From assembly GCA_963931865.1 (NCBI GenBank), contig OZ007505.1, positions 3,826,868 through 3,890,867 on the forward strand: a DNA stretch of 64,000 nucleotides, read 5' to 3'. The notes under the pieces were generated by a model. It was not told where the DNA came from, did not search any database, and saw only the letters and a list, made by a program, of their open reading frames with translations. This DNA is from Axinella damicornis (Eukaryota > Porifera > Demospongiae > Axinellida > Axinellidae). The stretch's first letter is position 1, and every line of letters starts with the position of its first letter. A program made the translations under genes and the position numbers. Positions 22,901 to 33,889 of the stretch are shown here, piece after piece.

Positions 22901-25900
22901 GTTGGAGCCGCCTGTCTCCACCAGCTGCGATACAAGGTCGGTGAGCGTCTGCAGCTCTTGCAGGGAGAGCGGGGAGGAGGGGGGGAGGGAGGCAAGCATC
23001 AAGGAGACCATGACACTGGTTGCCATGGTGATCTCAGTCTGGATAGAAGGGAGGGGAGGGGACAGGTAACACAACAATACTGATGTACTGCATGAGAGAG
23101 GTCTATATCATGTTTGTGCCATACTGCAAGTGGAACACGTCAGAGACAGGTTCTGCTAGAAGGTATCAGGTCTCAAAAATCTGGATAGCAAGACCTGCTT
23201 CTGGATATGTAACGTGCCTGCACTGAAATCACATACTACTAGTCAATATTAGTGTACGTACCTGACTGATCTCTGACAACAGCCGTGTTGTTTCTTCTGC
23301 CTGTGTACACATCCCGCTCTCAACAGTTCCCCACACTCCCAAGGTCGTACACACTCTCACAGCGACCTGCCCTGAGGGACCATTCGGGCATGCAACAGTG
23401 ACACTCACACCGGTTGGTGTCTCTGGCCAATCGAAATAGCCCTTTGAGGTCAGAGTGATTTGGGGACTGCAAGGTGGTGCTGGTGTGGGTGTGGACTGCG
23501 GAATGGGTGTGGTTGGTAGAGTGGGTGTGGCTAGTAGAGTGGGTGTGGCTAGTAGAGTGGGTGTGGTTGGTAGGGGGATGCCCCTTGTCGTTTGTAAGAT
23601 GGCGAGGGGGGAAGAGATTTGGAAGGAGGTTGTTGGAACAATACTTGTGGTTGGGATGATAGTTGTAGTGGGTACCAGGCCTGGTGTGTGCATGTGGGGA
23701 GGGGAGAAAGAGAGGCTAGACACCAGCATCACTCGCAACACACCTCAATCTCCTGAGACATGACAAAGATGACATATGCATATGCCTTCAGTGGGTATCA
23801 CGTCAATAGTCGACTCGGATATGAGCTGCATGTCCTACTGCATGTCAACATGCATGCAGCGTTGTGCTTGTAATTGTCTGGGAGGGAGCATCGTCATATG
23901 TACCTTCGATCTCAATATCCAGGTCACGAATGAGAGTGCCGTTGGTGCAACTGAGTTGGTTGCCATCAGTTACGATTCCTGAGTGGACCAGCTGGAACAA
24001 CACTGTTATGTTGTCATCACAGTTCCAGGGGTTGGGATGCAGGGTACTGTGTGGAGGGTGGAGAGGGTATGGGGGAGGGTGTGGAGGGTATGGGGGAGGG
24101 TGTGGAGGGTATGGGGGAGGGGAATTAAGTGTACTGTGTATGTCATCAGCGATCAAACTGAGCTATACTCCAGCAATTGATGGTAGATCCGTTCTGTCAC
24201 TAGACAATAGGCTATCCCCTCACATGCTGCTGAGTGCCGGCAGGTCTTCCACCAGGGAGGGAGGGATGGTTTGCAGCTGGTTCCCATTCAGTCTCCTGTG
24301 GGTGGAGAATAGAAGGTCCAACAGGCATCTTGGAGTCTATAGATATAGCTTATGTATATATGTATCAGTTCCCTTTCAACTACCTGTCTGCCTTGTATAA
24401 TATATCTATCGTCTATGCATATTTATCCATTATCAACTTATAATTCTCTCTATATCTATCAGCACATTCATCTATCTATCGTGCTTACAGCGTTGTGAGG
24501 TTGTTCAGTCCATTAAGGAGGGAGGGAGGAAGGGAGGATAGGGCATTGCCACTCAGGTCCCTGCAGAGTATGAATTGAGCAAACAAACTTGCATATCACA
24601 CCATGCATACACACGTGTAGCATGCATTGGGCTTACAGCTGTCGTAGGCTGTGCAGTGGTTGAAATAACTCATCTGGAAGAGGCAATCTCAGGCCGTTGT
24701 TGCTCAGGTTTCTGTGTTGCATGTGTATGTAGTGTGTGTTTGAAAGAGAGAGCATGTGAGAGAGAGTGCGTGTGTGTATGGGGGGGGGGGGGGGGGGGGG
24801 GGGGGGCAACAATTTCATTCAAGGTATTGCATCAATTCATCTACAGTGTAATAACCTATCATACTCACAGTGATTGCAAATTGGTGAGTCCTGTGAATGT
24901 GCCAGTGAAGAGCTGGAGTGGATTATGGCCAGACAAGTCCCTGCATCGGGAAGCAGTGAAATTTCAGAGCATATACCCAGGGGCGTAGAAACCACGGTAG
25001 TGTAGGTGTGCTGGCCTGATTGTAGAGAGACTGGGCTCCTAGTTCCTTAAGCGGAGGCTATGGTTTATAATTGCAAAGATGATCCCTATGGAATATTCCT
25101 TTACAGCTATTCTGCCCTCCAAGAGTGTGTGATGACATCATCGTCATTGCATAATGACGATGATGTCATCATGCGCTCTTGTGCCCTCCTACTGGAACAC
25201 AATTTTTTATGTCCACTGCATCAAAGTACCCTCATGGAGGAATAGCCCAAGGGATCAACTAGGATTGAATCCAAGGTCCTCAAGATCCAAACGCTAGTCA
25301 CATGACCCCCTGGCAGAGGGGTGGTTGCAGGCTGACTTAGCCAATAGACCTTAGCTGAACCTATCCAGGTGATTCATTCTCACCAGATCTCTCACCAGTG
25401 ATGCATGTGTGTGCAAAATTAGCGGGACTGTTAACATACAAGGTTATCACATGTCCGCCATTCTGGAATGAATCTGGTTGGACTGACATCAACACACTCG
25501 GTGTCAGACGTCTATCGCTGAAGTCCCTGTGAGGTTGACAGAGGGAGAGGATTTGTTCCAATTCCAGATTAATGAGGTCACAGGGTGCACTCAGCCCCAA
25601 ATTGAGAGAGAAAAGCATGAAAAGTGAACCTCTGACATACAGCCAGAGGGTCCCCTTTCCCCATGCAGTCACGTGAGTCGATCCATGCTGGGGAAAAGTC
25701 GAGGGGCTAGCCCGCTAGACTAGTCTGCCATAAAGACTGTAGAAGTCAAGCAATCGCACTGTAGAGGTAGTTTTGTGTTCTTTTGCTGGCTTGTTGGTTG
25801 GTTTGTTTGCTGCCAATCAACCAACAACCAACCAACCAGCAAACCAGCAACCAACCAACCAACCAACCAATAAACAAACAAACAAACCAGCAAACAACCA

Positions 25901-26191
25901 ACCAATAAACAAACAAACCAACCAACAAACAAGCAGTTGCATATCTATGGCTACCCATAGCCCGGTTAGCTATTCTGCAATAAGTAAAGAAATGGATGTT
26001 TCACTGGCTACTCACTGGTCTGGCCGCCCATCGCAGAAGGTCCCAGGTGTCAGGCATATACAGCATCCGCAACCGCTAGGGGCGCAGGTAATTCCTGCTG
26101 CAAGTGGAAGCCCGCTCCAACAAACAGTAAACAGGGCAAGTGCCACGTTGCAAAGCCGTGAAGCTGCAGAGCTGGTATGGAGGACATACAT
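16662..26191 (-). CDS. Adhesion G-protein-coupled receptor, LRR-HormR-GAIN-7TM (ADGRA-like)
   Basis: About 1,030 residues in 17 exons: 26191-26016 (signal peptide, Cys-rich LRR cap), 25526-25440, 24940-24869, 24711-24637, 24560-24489 and 24295-24224 (one LRR each, all phase 2), 24046-23904 (LRRCT), 23680-23262 (Thr/Pro stalk, then HormR with [15 protein letters not shown]), 23038-22895, 21509-21424, 21076-20833 and 20237-~19998 (GAIN), 19625-19519 (GPS), 19264-19140 (TM1), 18661-18396 (TM2-4), 18067-17998 and 17331-16662 (later helices, tail). LRR plus HormR and tail end STTDV, a class I PDZ ligand, resemble the ADGRA (GPR124/125) group, but I see no Ig domain. The GPS reads [12 protein letters not shown], lacking the usual HL-T/S cleavage triplet. 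The phase at the GAIN-to-GPS junction closes only if the GPS exon begins 22 nt earlier. Head-to-head with the syntaxin gene. Confidence 0.9.
17745..17903 (-). mobile_element. tRNA-derived SINE (His-like head)
   Basis: On the minus strand, 17903-17831 reads as a tRNA-like head: TGGCCAAGTGGTTAAAGC (box A region), an anticodon loop CTGTGGA (GTG, His) and GGTTCGAATCCC (box B). The T stem pairs poorly and the acceptor arms do not match, so it is a SINE head and not a working tRNA. A tail with a small hairpin (AAGGGCTGATCTCCCAAGGG region) follows. It sits in a GPCR intron. Confidence 0.6.
18169..18306. mobile_element. Foldback MITE, TAGCCTCG family (138-bp hairpin)
   Basis: Arms of about 68 bp with very few mismatches; centre GGATGCGCATCC. 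Exact 9-bp duplication CACCAAACA at 18160-18168 and 18307-18315. Flanked on both sides by CA repeats, in a GPCR intron. Confidence 0.95.
18680..18860. repeat. GGGA tandem repeat
   Basis: Units of GGGA with occasional GGAC, immediately upstream in sense order of the GPCR TM2 exon, where the sense strand is CCCT-rich and may serve as polypyrimidine tract. Confidence 0.85.
19628..19642. repeat. Poly-G (15), sense-strand poly-C at the GPS exon acceptor
   Basis: On the transcribed sense strand this is 15 C directly before the AG of the GPS exon. If the exon instead starts at AG/ATAATC upstream, this run would code prolines and the frame would close. Confidence 0.7.
19801..19931. repeat. TG/CG-TG microsatellite
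   Basis: Mixed TG and TGCG repeats in the GPCR intron between the GAIN and GPS exons. Confidence 0.9.
20283..20395. mobile_element. Foldback element, TAGTCTCGG family
   Basis: A hairpin of 113 bp with arms of about 54 bp: GTCTCGGTCCCTGACCCAAA and complement ending GGGCCGAGACTA. Centre CACGCGCGTG. This is the second terminal type (GACC instead of GGCC). Flanks show only a weak duplication. Confidence 0.85.
20625..20745. repeat. Long hairpin, CCCCTTTACGTTAGGTTACC type
   Basis: Arms GGCACATACCCCTTTACGTT and complement, about 55 bp each, with an inner CCGTCGGGGCCCCCGACGG palindrome. Ends differ from the TAGCCTCG family. Located in a GPCR intron. Confidence 0.8.
21384..21410. repeat. Poly-G tract (27), sense poly-C
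   Basis: Begins 13 nt downstream (in sense order) of the donor of the GPCR exon 21509-21424. Confidence 0.9.
22325..22420. repeat. TGTCCCGGAAA repeats
   Basis: Four copies of a CCCGGAAA/TTTCCGGG motif, partly inverted, inside a GPCR intron. Probably a fragment of a dispersed repeat. Confidence 0.4.
24780..24806. repeat. Poly-G tract (27), sense poly-C
   Basis: In the intron between two LRR exons of the adhesion GPCR. Confidence 0.9.
25115..25195. repeat. Hairpin of the AAGAGCGCATGATGACATCA family
   Basis: A palindrome of about 75 bp centred on CATTGCATAATG with arms GATGACATCATCGTCATT. Related arms occur at 8928, 34905, 35265 and 49397. Confidence 0.8.
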
Positions 26192-26333
26192 TTTCGCAAT
26201 TCAATGTGTAGCTTTGCTGCACAGTATTGCATGCAGCTAGCTAGCTCGATCGCAAGATGTGTGGGCGGGGCACGACACTCCAGGGAAAATAGGCGTGGCT
26301 GGTACCGTAAATAATAATTATAATTATGTAAAC
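26192..26333. promoter_or_regulatory. Bidirectional promoter, adhesion GPCR / syntaxin
   Basis: 142 bp between divergent start codons. It contains a GC box (GGGCGGGGC near 26263-26271) and AT-rich sequence. No TATA box placed convincingly. Confidence 0.5.
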
Positions 26334-29300
26334 ATGACGATTGAGGAACCAAGATTGGGGAATTCATTAGGTTTGGGCAGGGCCGCGGCCAGCGTGAGAA
26401 TTATGATCAACATGAGTGAGTACGAAACTGACGACCCTCTCTTTCAAGGGCGCCACCGCGAGACGGAGAGAAAGGCGTTCGGAGATGGTTTGTCCTCCGG
26501 GAGTGGCGGAGGCGCGAGGCAAGAGAGCACGGAGCAGGTGAGGGGTCAGCTACAAAAAATATCCACACCCGGTACCCTTAGTGGTGTCAAATATCGTCCT
26601 TAGCTAGCTAGCTGCTGGGTTTGAATGCACAGAAGTAATAATACAGACTGCGGCGAGTAGCCGAAAGCGTAGAATAATGTAGGCCTACGTAGGACTAATT
26701 CCAAATGCGTGATTATGGGGCAAAGTCACAGTTGTGACCAAGATCACCATCTAGCTAACCCTGAACCCGTTTGACTGTCAAAGACTGTGAGTACATTGGT
26801 ACAGGAGTGCATTGAACTGGCAAAGCCAATGAGGGAGAACATGCCTTTGCAGCTGCACTGTAATGGCGAAATCCAAACATGGTGATCGTATTGTACACAG
26901 GGTTTCATACAAAGTCTTCAAGAACAGACTCAGGATAACCGTCCAAAGTTGGTGCTGTACTGCAGTAGACATGTCTTGTGACGAGAACTTATGCCCTTCC
27001 ACCTACCACACCCACCCTCTTGATGCAAGTAATGACACCCCGTCCTTCCCTTCAGGTGCTCCAGTCACTAGAAGGTGACCTGGTTGCCTTCCGTGGCTAC
27101 ATTGAGAGTATTGGGACCAACTTTGATGGCACCGAGAATCGTAGGGACCTAAGGCGACTACGGTCCGTCATCAAACGCAAGATTGCTGACTCTGATAACA
27201 AGTTGAAGGAAGACAAGAAGAGGTAGGTCTGTACTGTGTATGAGAACATTTGAATCACTCTCCTTCCTTCCTTCCTACCCATCCTTCCTCCCCATCCCCT
27301 CTCTCCTTCCTACCTCCCCACCCCCTCTCTCCTTCCTCCCTCCCCCCCTCGTTTTCTTTCCTCCCCACCCCCTCTCTCCTCTCCCTCCTTCCTCTCCACC
27401 CCTTCTCTCCCTCCTTCCTCCCCATTCCCTCTCTCCCTCCTGCCTCCCCACCCCCTTCCTCCTTCCTCCCTCCCCCCTTGTTTTCCTTCCTCCCCACCTC
27501 CTCTCTCCTCTTCTTCTCCTCCCCTTCTCTCCTTCCTTCCTCCTCATCTCCTCTATTCTTCCCTCCTCCTCACCCCCTCTCCTTCCTGTGACATGGTTTC
27601 TGTGCATGTATCAGTACTGGGTCTTTGTTTTTCAACCCGGGACTTAACCCGAGCCATTTTCCGGGCCTGGACGTGGGCCAGCGCCCGAGTCTAGAGGCGG
27701 ACCAGCACCTGGGCTGGGAGTGGGATGGCACCAACAGCAATTGGGTTAGCCTCGTTCCCAGGCCTTCTATATCTCTAGTTTTTAATCGCTTGCGGTATGC
27801 ATACTGCAAGTGATAAAACTGGAGGTGTAGAAGGCCTGGAAACGATGCTATGCAGGGTTACAGTGTGGTTAAAATTCTGATTTCAGCCAGCACTTAACCA
27901 CTCCTCTGTCTGATTAATTGCCGCCTGAGTATTAGCTGGGTCATATTGTGGTGTTCGGCTGGGCTTGGCACACATTCCAGAGGAAGCATAATGACATGCC
28001 AGCCTGCCAGCTAGAGCATATTTGTCATAGTGACATCCTTTGACTCTGCACGTATTGTGGCAATGTGATGGACCAAACGTAAATAAAGAGGCCTTCCTCT
28101 TCCTGCTTTCAACCTGTGTGGAGTGACTATGCCCATAGCAGGGTTGGGTTGGGGGTGCTCTAGAACCCCCCTCCCCCCTTTCCCCCATAGACTCTCTAGG
28201 AATAGCACACTGGTTTATGTGTCATCAATTTCTTTCCCCCCTACACAAGTTACTACACACACAAGTCACTGCAGTACTGTAGTAGTTTGCTGGTGGAGTT
28301 TTACTGGTTCAGTATGCCAGAATTTAGATCAAAGATACATCTCCTGGACTATCAAGAAAGCCAGATTAATACTGTGGCCTGGAAATGGCTAAATTATGGT
28401 AACCTCCTCTCTCCTTCTTTATCTCCTCCTCTCTACTCTCCCCAGGAAACGTAGCCCCAATGAGAAGATACTGTTTGACCGGATGTCCAAGCAGCTGGCC
28501 AGTCAAGTGTCCACCTTCCAGCAGCTCCTGCAGCAAGACAAGACAGCTGAAGAGCTGCACTCGAGCAGGGTCAACACACCAGGTGTGCAATGTGTCTGGT
28601 CCCATCATACAATGTAGTACTGTTGCCATGTCAACACAAAACTAGTCCATGATCCATATTTCTGCATCTGACACTGCCAACAGCCACTGTCCTTGAGTTG
28701 TTGTACAGAGGTATATAATGACATGGGAACAAAGCTGATAAGCTACATGTAAGCAGCTGAATACATCCTTGATCTGGCACCATTGTCCTGTAGCTATATA
28801 CTTTGTGGCAAATACTTGGTATCTTTTGATCTGGGCAGCTGCAGTTTGGCACATGGGTGTCATCTCTGTATAGGGATGTGTTATGATTAGGACATGTTTG
28901 GGGTACCAAAGTAGATGTTTACAACTATGTCATTCACCCCTGAAGCTAGCCCATAATTGCCGAGCAGAGCCCATTAGCAGAGCCCATTAGCAGAGCCCAT
29001 TAGCGGGAGGCTCTGAATGGGGGATCTATTTCTCACTATGTATGTACGTGCGTACGTACCGGAATATGTCATGCTCAGGAATGTTGATAGGAATGTTGCG
29101 GGTTTCCTGCCGGCCAATTGGGTTTTATTTGCTGCGAGGGCTCGACGGTGTGAGAACTACAACCTTGAGAAACAGATCAGTGGATGAGCGTGCGGTGCTC
29201 CTAGCCTCGTACCCAGGCTCATTTCCTCTTACCGCGCGCGGGAGGAAAGAGCCTGGTAACATTGGGGGGTTCAAACCGTTGACTTCCGGTGCCTAGATTC

Positions 29301-31563
29301 TTGCAGCTCCAATCAGATTGCAGAACGAAAGCACGTGCACATGTGACTATTTTGTAGGCGTGTTTTAACTGTTTACCTTCGCTGCCGTGCTAACGCACGA
29401 ATCGTAGACTCAGAAATGAGCGTCAAGGACAAAGTACCCCTCAAAGGTCGGTAAAAGGCAGATGACAGGTGTACGAGAGGGCCACTGGTCAGAGCTCGCT
29501 GTTCGCTGCGGTTTGTTTGCGGACCAGCTCGCTCATCGTCTGTCGCAGCTTACGGGATCGACGATTCGCAAGGTAAGTTGCCCGCTTTGCTTGTAAGAAG
29601 TGTCTCGTATCTCTGTGAAGCCGGGGATGCCTTGAGTAATATTTCGAATAGCGTGTGACTGATTTGTAACTCACGCGACATTTACCACAAAAGTAGGAGT
29701 GTCCTTCGTTTATCACATGAATGATGACATGCCGGAAGTAAACGGCTCAACCCCACCAATGTTACCAGGCTCTTTCCTCCGCGAGAAAGAGCCTGGGTAC
29801 GAGGCTACGGTGCTCCAGGGCTTGCAGAGCTGGAGCAGCTACATATGGAGTCAAACACGGTCGACATCTGTTTGTACCGCAACTCCACAATAATCTCGCG
29901 TAGCCAGAGGCTAGGGTACAAGCGAGCGGGGCCTTCAGGGCTTGCAGAGCTAGAGCAGCTACATGTGGAGTCGAACAGTGAGTGTAATCGACATGTTTAT
30001 CTCAGCTCCACACTCGCAAATTCACACTTAGCTAGAGATCTATCATACTCGTAAGCACGTGGCCAGGCTGCGCATGCGGCTGCGGCGTGCGCGCGCCCAT
30101 GTTTATGGTTTGGTGGTTGAGCCAGACAGGCACGCTGGGTAGGGTATCCTCAAGGCTAGTTGGACCAAACCTGTTGTGCATTTGTTTCTTTAGTGGTCTT
30201 GCTCTTTCTCAATCTCTATACCTTTACTTCTAGCTTGGGGAGAATTGAGAAGCCTGTGCCTCTCAACCAGCCTAGATGGAGGAGACCTGCCTGGCTCTAG
30301 ACCAGTGTTCTCGCCAGAAATCTACATCCAAATGTGCACAATGAATAATCAGACATTGAATGGCTTTGTTTACACTCTACTATTGAATGTTAAGTGGGAA
30401 ATGAACCCTGCCAGCAGCTGGGAAATGATTAATTAAGGAAGTGATCCAAATGGTGCACCTACTTAAGTTTACCACATCCAAATGGAGATTGATTAACCAA
30501 ATGGTGCTGCACCGTCTGCTAAAGGCCTAGCACNNNNNNNNNNNNNNNNNNNNNNNNNNNNNNNNNNNNNNNNNNNNNNNNNNNNNNNNNNNNNNNNNNN
30601 NNNNNNNNNNNNNNNNNNNNNNNNNNNNNNNNNNNNNNNNNNNNNNNNNNNNNNNNNNNNNNNNNNNNNNNNNNNNNNNNNNNNNNNNNNNNNNNNNNNN
30701 NNNNNNNNNNNNNNNNNNNNNNNNNNNNNNNNNAATACAAGTCTAGCAAATGTGTTCTCTGTCCTTCACAGACCAGCACGTTACTGTCGCTCAAGTAAGG
30801 GTGGAACATGGGGCAAAGGAAACAGCAAAGGTAGGGGTGCATTCCCTTTTAGTTCCTCTGCCCACTGCGCTCTTCTCTCCCCCTCCTTCCTACCCACTGC
30901 ACTCCTGCCTCCCCCTTCCCACTGCACTCCTGCCTCCCCCTCCCCACTGCACTCTTGCCTCCTCCCTCCCCACTGTACTCTTGCCTCCTCCCTCCCCACT
31001 GCACTCTTGCTTCCTCCCTCCCCACTGCACTCCTGCCTCCCCCTCCCCACTGCACTCTTGCCTCCTCCCTCCCCACTGCACTCCTGCCTCCCCCTCCCCC
31101 TCCCCACTGCACTCTTGCCTCCTCCCTCCCCACTGTACTCTTGCCTCCTCCCTCCCCACTGCACTCCTGCCTCCCCCTCCCCACTGCACTCTTGCCTCCT
31201 CCCTCCCCACTGTACTCTTGCCTCCTTCCTCCCCACTGCACTCTTGCTTCCTCCCTCCCCACTGCACTCCTGCCTCCCCCTCCCCACTGCACTCTTGCCT
31301 CCTCCCTCCCCACTGCACTCTTGCCTCCTCCCTCCCCACTTCACTCTTGCCTCCTCCCTCCCCATGCACTCTTGCCTCCTCCCACCGCTACACTGTTGCC
31401 TCCTTCCCTCCCCACAAACACACACATGCAGGCTGTTGTCCTCCAAAAGAAGAACCGCAAGCTGAAATTCATAATTGCTGCCGTTATCATCACGGTTGCC
31501 GTGGTGATCGTGGTGATAGCTATCATCCTCATAGCAGTGTTTGTGCCCCGATCCCAAAACTAG
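26334..31563 (+). CDS. Qa-SNARE syntaxin (syntaxin 7/12-like), interrupted by assembly gap
   Basis: A tail-anchored t-SNARE for endosomal or plasma-membrane fusion. Exons seen: 26334-26537 (start could also be the ATG at 26413, MSEYETDDPLF), 27056-27222, 28446-28582, then after the gap 30772-30830 and 31432-31563. Exons 2-3 form the N-terminal three-helix region (EGDLVAFRGYIESIGTNFDG, FDRMSKQLASQVSTFQQLLQ). Exon 30772 carries the end of the SNARE helix (VAQVRVEHGAKETAK), and the last exon has LQKKNRKLKF followed by a single transmembrane helix and a short lumenal tail ending RSQN. The core SNARE motif with its central glutamine must be in or beside the 200-N gap at 30534-30733 and is not visible. 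Family call is good; the exact subtype is uncertain. Confidence 0.8.
27250..27595. repeat. CCTT/CCTC polypyrimidine tract
   Basis: About 345 bp of nearly pure pyrimidine in a syntaxin intron, with loosely repeated CCTCCCCACCCCCTCTCTCC units. It yields long Pro/Ser or Glu/Gly frames that are not genes. Confidence 0.85.
27747..27850. mobile_element. Foldback MITE, TAGCCTCG family
   Basis: A 104-bp hairpin with arms TAGCCTCGTTCCCAGGCCTT and complement (one arm decayed to GGAAACGATGCTA); core GCTTGCGGTATGCATACTGCAAG. No exact target duplication. Confidence 0.8.
29202..29807. mobile_element. 606-bp TIR transposon of the TAGCCTCG family
   Basis: Inverted arms of about 85 bp: TAGCCTCGTACCCAGGCTC ... 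GGTAACATTGG ... ACTTCCGG and complement. Exact 9-bp duplication CGGTGCTCC at 29193-29201 and 29808-29816. Each arm contains an internal hairpin (CCCAGGCTC / GAGCCTGGT). The interior carries a 75-codon minus-strand ORF (29716-29489) with a CGKC motif followed by a basic, Arg-rich stretch; it is too short for a transposase and may be a relic. The 9-bp duplication fits Mutator-like transposons. Confidence 0.85.
30534..30733. other. Assembly gap (200 N)
   Basis: The run is exactly 200 N, so the true size is probably unknown. It removes the central SNARE exon(s) of the syntaxin gene. Confidence 0.99.
30885..31395. repeat. Minisatellite CTGCACTCYTGCCTCCYCCCTCCCCA
   Basis: About 20 copies of a 24-26-bp pyrimidine-rich unit fill the last syntaxin intron. 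Translations across it (Leu/Pro/Ser or Gly/Arg/Glu-rich, over 300 codons) are artefacts. Confidence 0.9.
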
Positions 31564-31861
31564 AAGCACTTGTAGAGTATACCTATTGGAACCCTCTTTT
31601 ATTTTTGACTTTTGTCTTTGTGTACGAATAGATATCAGCAAACTGACGTGGAATGCAATTGCACATAGTCTAATTCTGTTCTGTACCGCTATACTGGAGT
31701 ACATTGTATGTGTACCGCGAACCGTTAGATCAATACAATAATTATGCATGACAGTCCAATGAGGACAGAATAGTTCAGCAGAATTAAGGATCGAGTGAAC
31801 TAACGAAATCACTATTTGGAATTCAGCCTCTCATGATGAGGCTATAGTATAATTCTACCTA

Positions 31862-31950
31862 TAGCCTCGTTCCCAGGCTCCTGCAGCTTAATTTTTGTCG
31901 CATACTTGTTACAGTATGTGACAAAAAGCTGGGGAGGAGCCTGGGGCTTC
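31862..31950. mobile_element. Truncated foldback element, TAGCCTCG family
   Basis: Left arm TAGCCTCGTTCCCAGGCTCC with core TTTTTGTCGCATACT/AGTATGTGACAAAAA; the right end stops at GGAGCCTGGGG without the terminal bases. Confidence 0.7.
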
Positions 31951-33149
31951 AACCCCATAGCCGGTATACTGTGAGGATCGAGGTAACAGGACTTTTCGGA
32001 TGAAAAAGAGCATGCAATTGAGGTCCTGATTCTCAGACCCTCCATGCTTCTTTTCGTCTGCCCGGCTTAGTCGACCCACAACCTCAGTTCAATTCCAACT
32101 CCAAGCTTGCCACCATTTTCTTGTAGCTCCACTGTTCTGTTCTCACTCTTCTCACTGTACCTGGTGCACGCTCTGGCAGCTCTGCTCATTCCGATGCAGT
32201 TTAACTCTAGGTTTTATTGCAGAAGCAGGCTTCAAGGGCTGCCGCTTTTGTTGATGTTTATATAATCATTCATGCCAGAAATAGAGGCCCTATATATGAG
32301 GCTAGGATTGTTTTCTCAACCCATGTGCAAAGGAGGATAAGAATGGTCCACCCAGTTCCAACCAAGGGTGCTTCACTAGACACACCCATGCTGTTTGCAC
32401 CCCTTGGGTGCACACACACATCTCCCCGTCCGATTCTTTCTGCTCACGCAGAACCTATACATGTACCTCTGGAGGACGTGCAGAAGTGACATTTCATGCC
32501 ATCTGTAGGGAGTTTTATTGGGTCACAAAATTAGGAACAATCAAATGCAAAAGACCACCTCCTTTCCTTTGCTGCTGATTTTCATATACCACTGGTGAAA
32601 CCATTGGTAGTTGCGGAAAGTTCTAGGCCTAAACATGACTACATGCATGTGATGTGTTCATACTCAAATTTACATCAAATGTTGTCAGTTACAGCAACCC
32701 TCTGACGAGCTATCAGAATAGAAACTTGGAAGAATGTATATTATTGTGTTATGCAGGACTCAAACTATGAAATTGGAAGACGCTACACTCTCTAAGCATA
32801 CGTTTTGCCACAGTTGAATGGAGAAACTATCTCCTGGAAACAGCTCTACCACAGCAAGAATGATGGGAGTACACAAGCTTGGAAAATTAAGTTCATATTC
32901 AAGGCATGCCCAACTGGGATACTGGACGTGCCCAAAGGATGTACAACTTGTGAACTAAGCTTTTTCTAGCAGTGTACATTGCAATACAAAGGCGGAATAC
33001 TAACCTCACCCTCCTTCCAAGTTCAAGTACGAGACCCTCTAGCTAGCTAGCTAGCTGTCGAAGTTGAAACATTTTGGCGGGAAGTCAAAGGCGCATGCGC
33101 AACCTGACACATCCGGTTTGGGTTTAAATACTCAATTTGTAACATGTTT

Positions 33150-33450
33150 TGGCGGGAAGTCGGGATGGCACACTCGCTAAGCACTTGCTTTACAGCCTGG
33201 GGGCTGAGTGTTCGTCTCCCCAATAACCGAGTACGAGTCTGGGCCACTCCGTACACACCGGTTCCTGACTTCCCCGCCTAGCAGCCGGAGTACGCCGGTT
33301 CCCATCTGACCACCGAAGCTAAAGAAAGGTGTTCTGGTTGAAAGCAGGTTAGCCTCCTGTGATTCCAGTCACCGACGCCTATCCAGCGCTCCTGAGGCTT
33401 ACACTTCGGTGTCTGACCTGTCACGGAGGGGTAGGTGTGTTGCTAGGTTG
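33150..33450 (+). mobile_element. 5S-rRNA-like SINE, copy A with tRNA-like head
   Basis: The head 33159-33222 has a box A-like TGGCACACTCGCTAAGC and box B-like TGTTCGTCTCC. Body from about 33283: GTACGCCGGTTCCCATCTGA then CCACCGAAGCTAAAG, which aligns with the 5S rRNA segment around its internal A box (TGAACGCGCCCGATCTCGTC then TGATCTCGGAAGCTAAGC in vertebrates). It ends CTGACCTGTCACGGAGGGG followed by T-rich DNA. Confidence 0.6.
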
Positions 33451-33889
33451 TATTTTTTTCTTTACATTTTTTCCCCTTCTTTTTTTTCCTTTTGGTTGAG
33501 TGTTCATTCACGGCTGCTATATATATAGTATAAATAATAAGTATCTTTTTTTCTTTTCTTTTTTTCCCCCCTTTCTTTTTTTGTTCTTTTGGGTGTGTTC
33601 AATCGGGGCTGCTAGACTATATAGGCTTATTCTTTTTTTTTCCTTTTCTTTTTTCCCCCCTTTCTTTTTTTCTTTTGGGTGTGTTCATTCAGGGCTGCTA
33701 CAAGTAGAATTATAGGCTTATTTTTTCCCCCTTAATTTCTTTTGGGTGTGTTCATTCGGGGCTGCAACAAGTATAGGCTTATTCTCCCTTCAGCTGATTT
33801 TGCTATATACATTGCAATATTGTTTCCTTTCACATGACTTATAGTTATTGACACATGCATATCCCCGCCCCCACTGATAGACAGCTGAC

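Noticed and set aside
30781..31812. 343-codon minus-strand ORF and 293-codon plus-strand ORF
   Set aside because: Both run through a 24-26-bp minisatellite in the last syntaxin intron; real splice sites of the syntaxin exons flank it.
33283..33430. Functional 5S rRNA gene
   Set aside because: Only the central segment resembles 5S; the 5' and 3' ends do not pair and the body continues with unrelated sequence.
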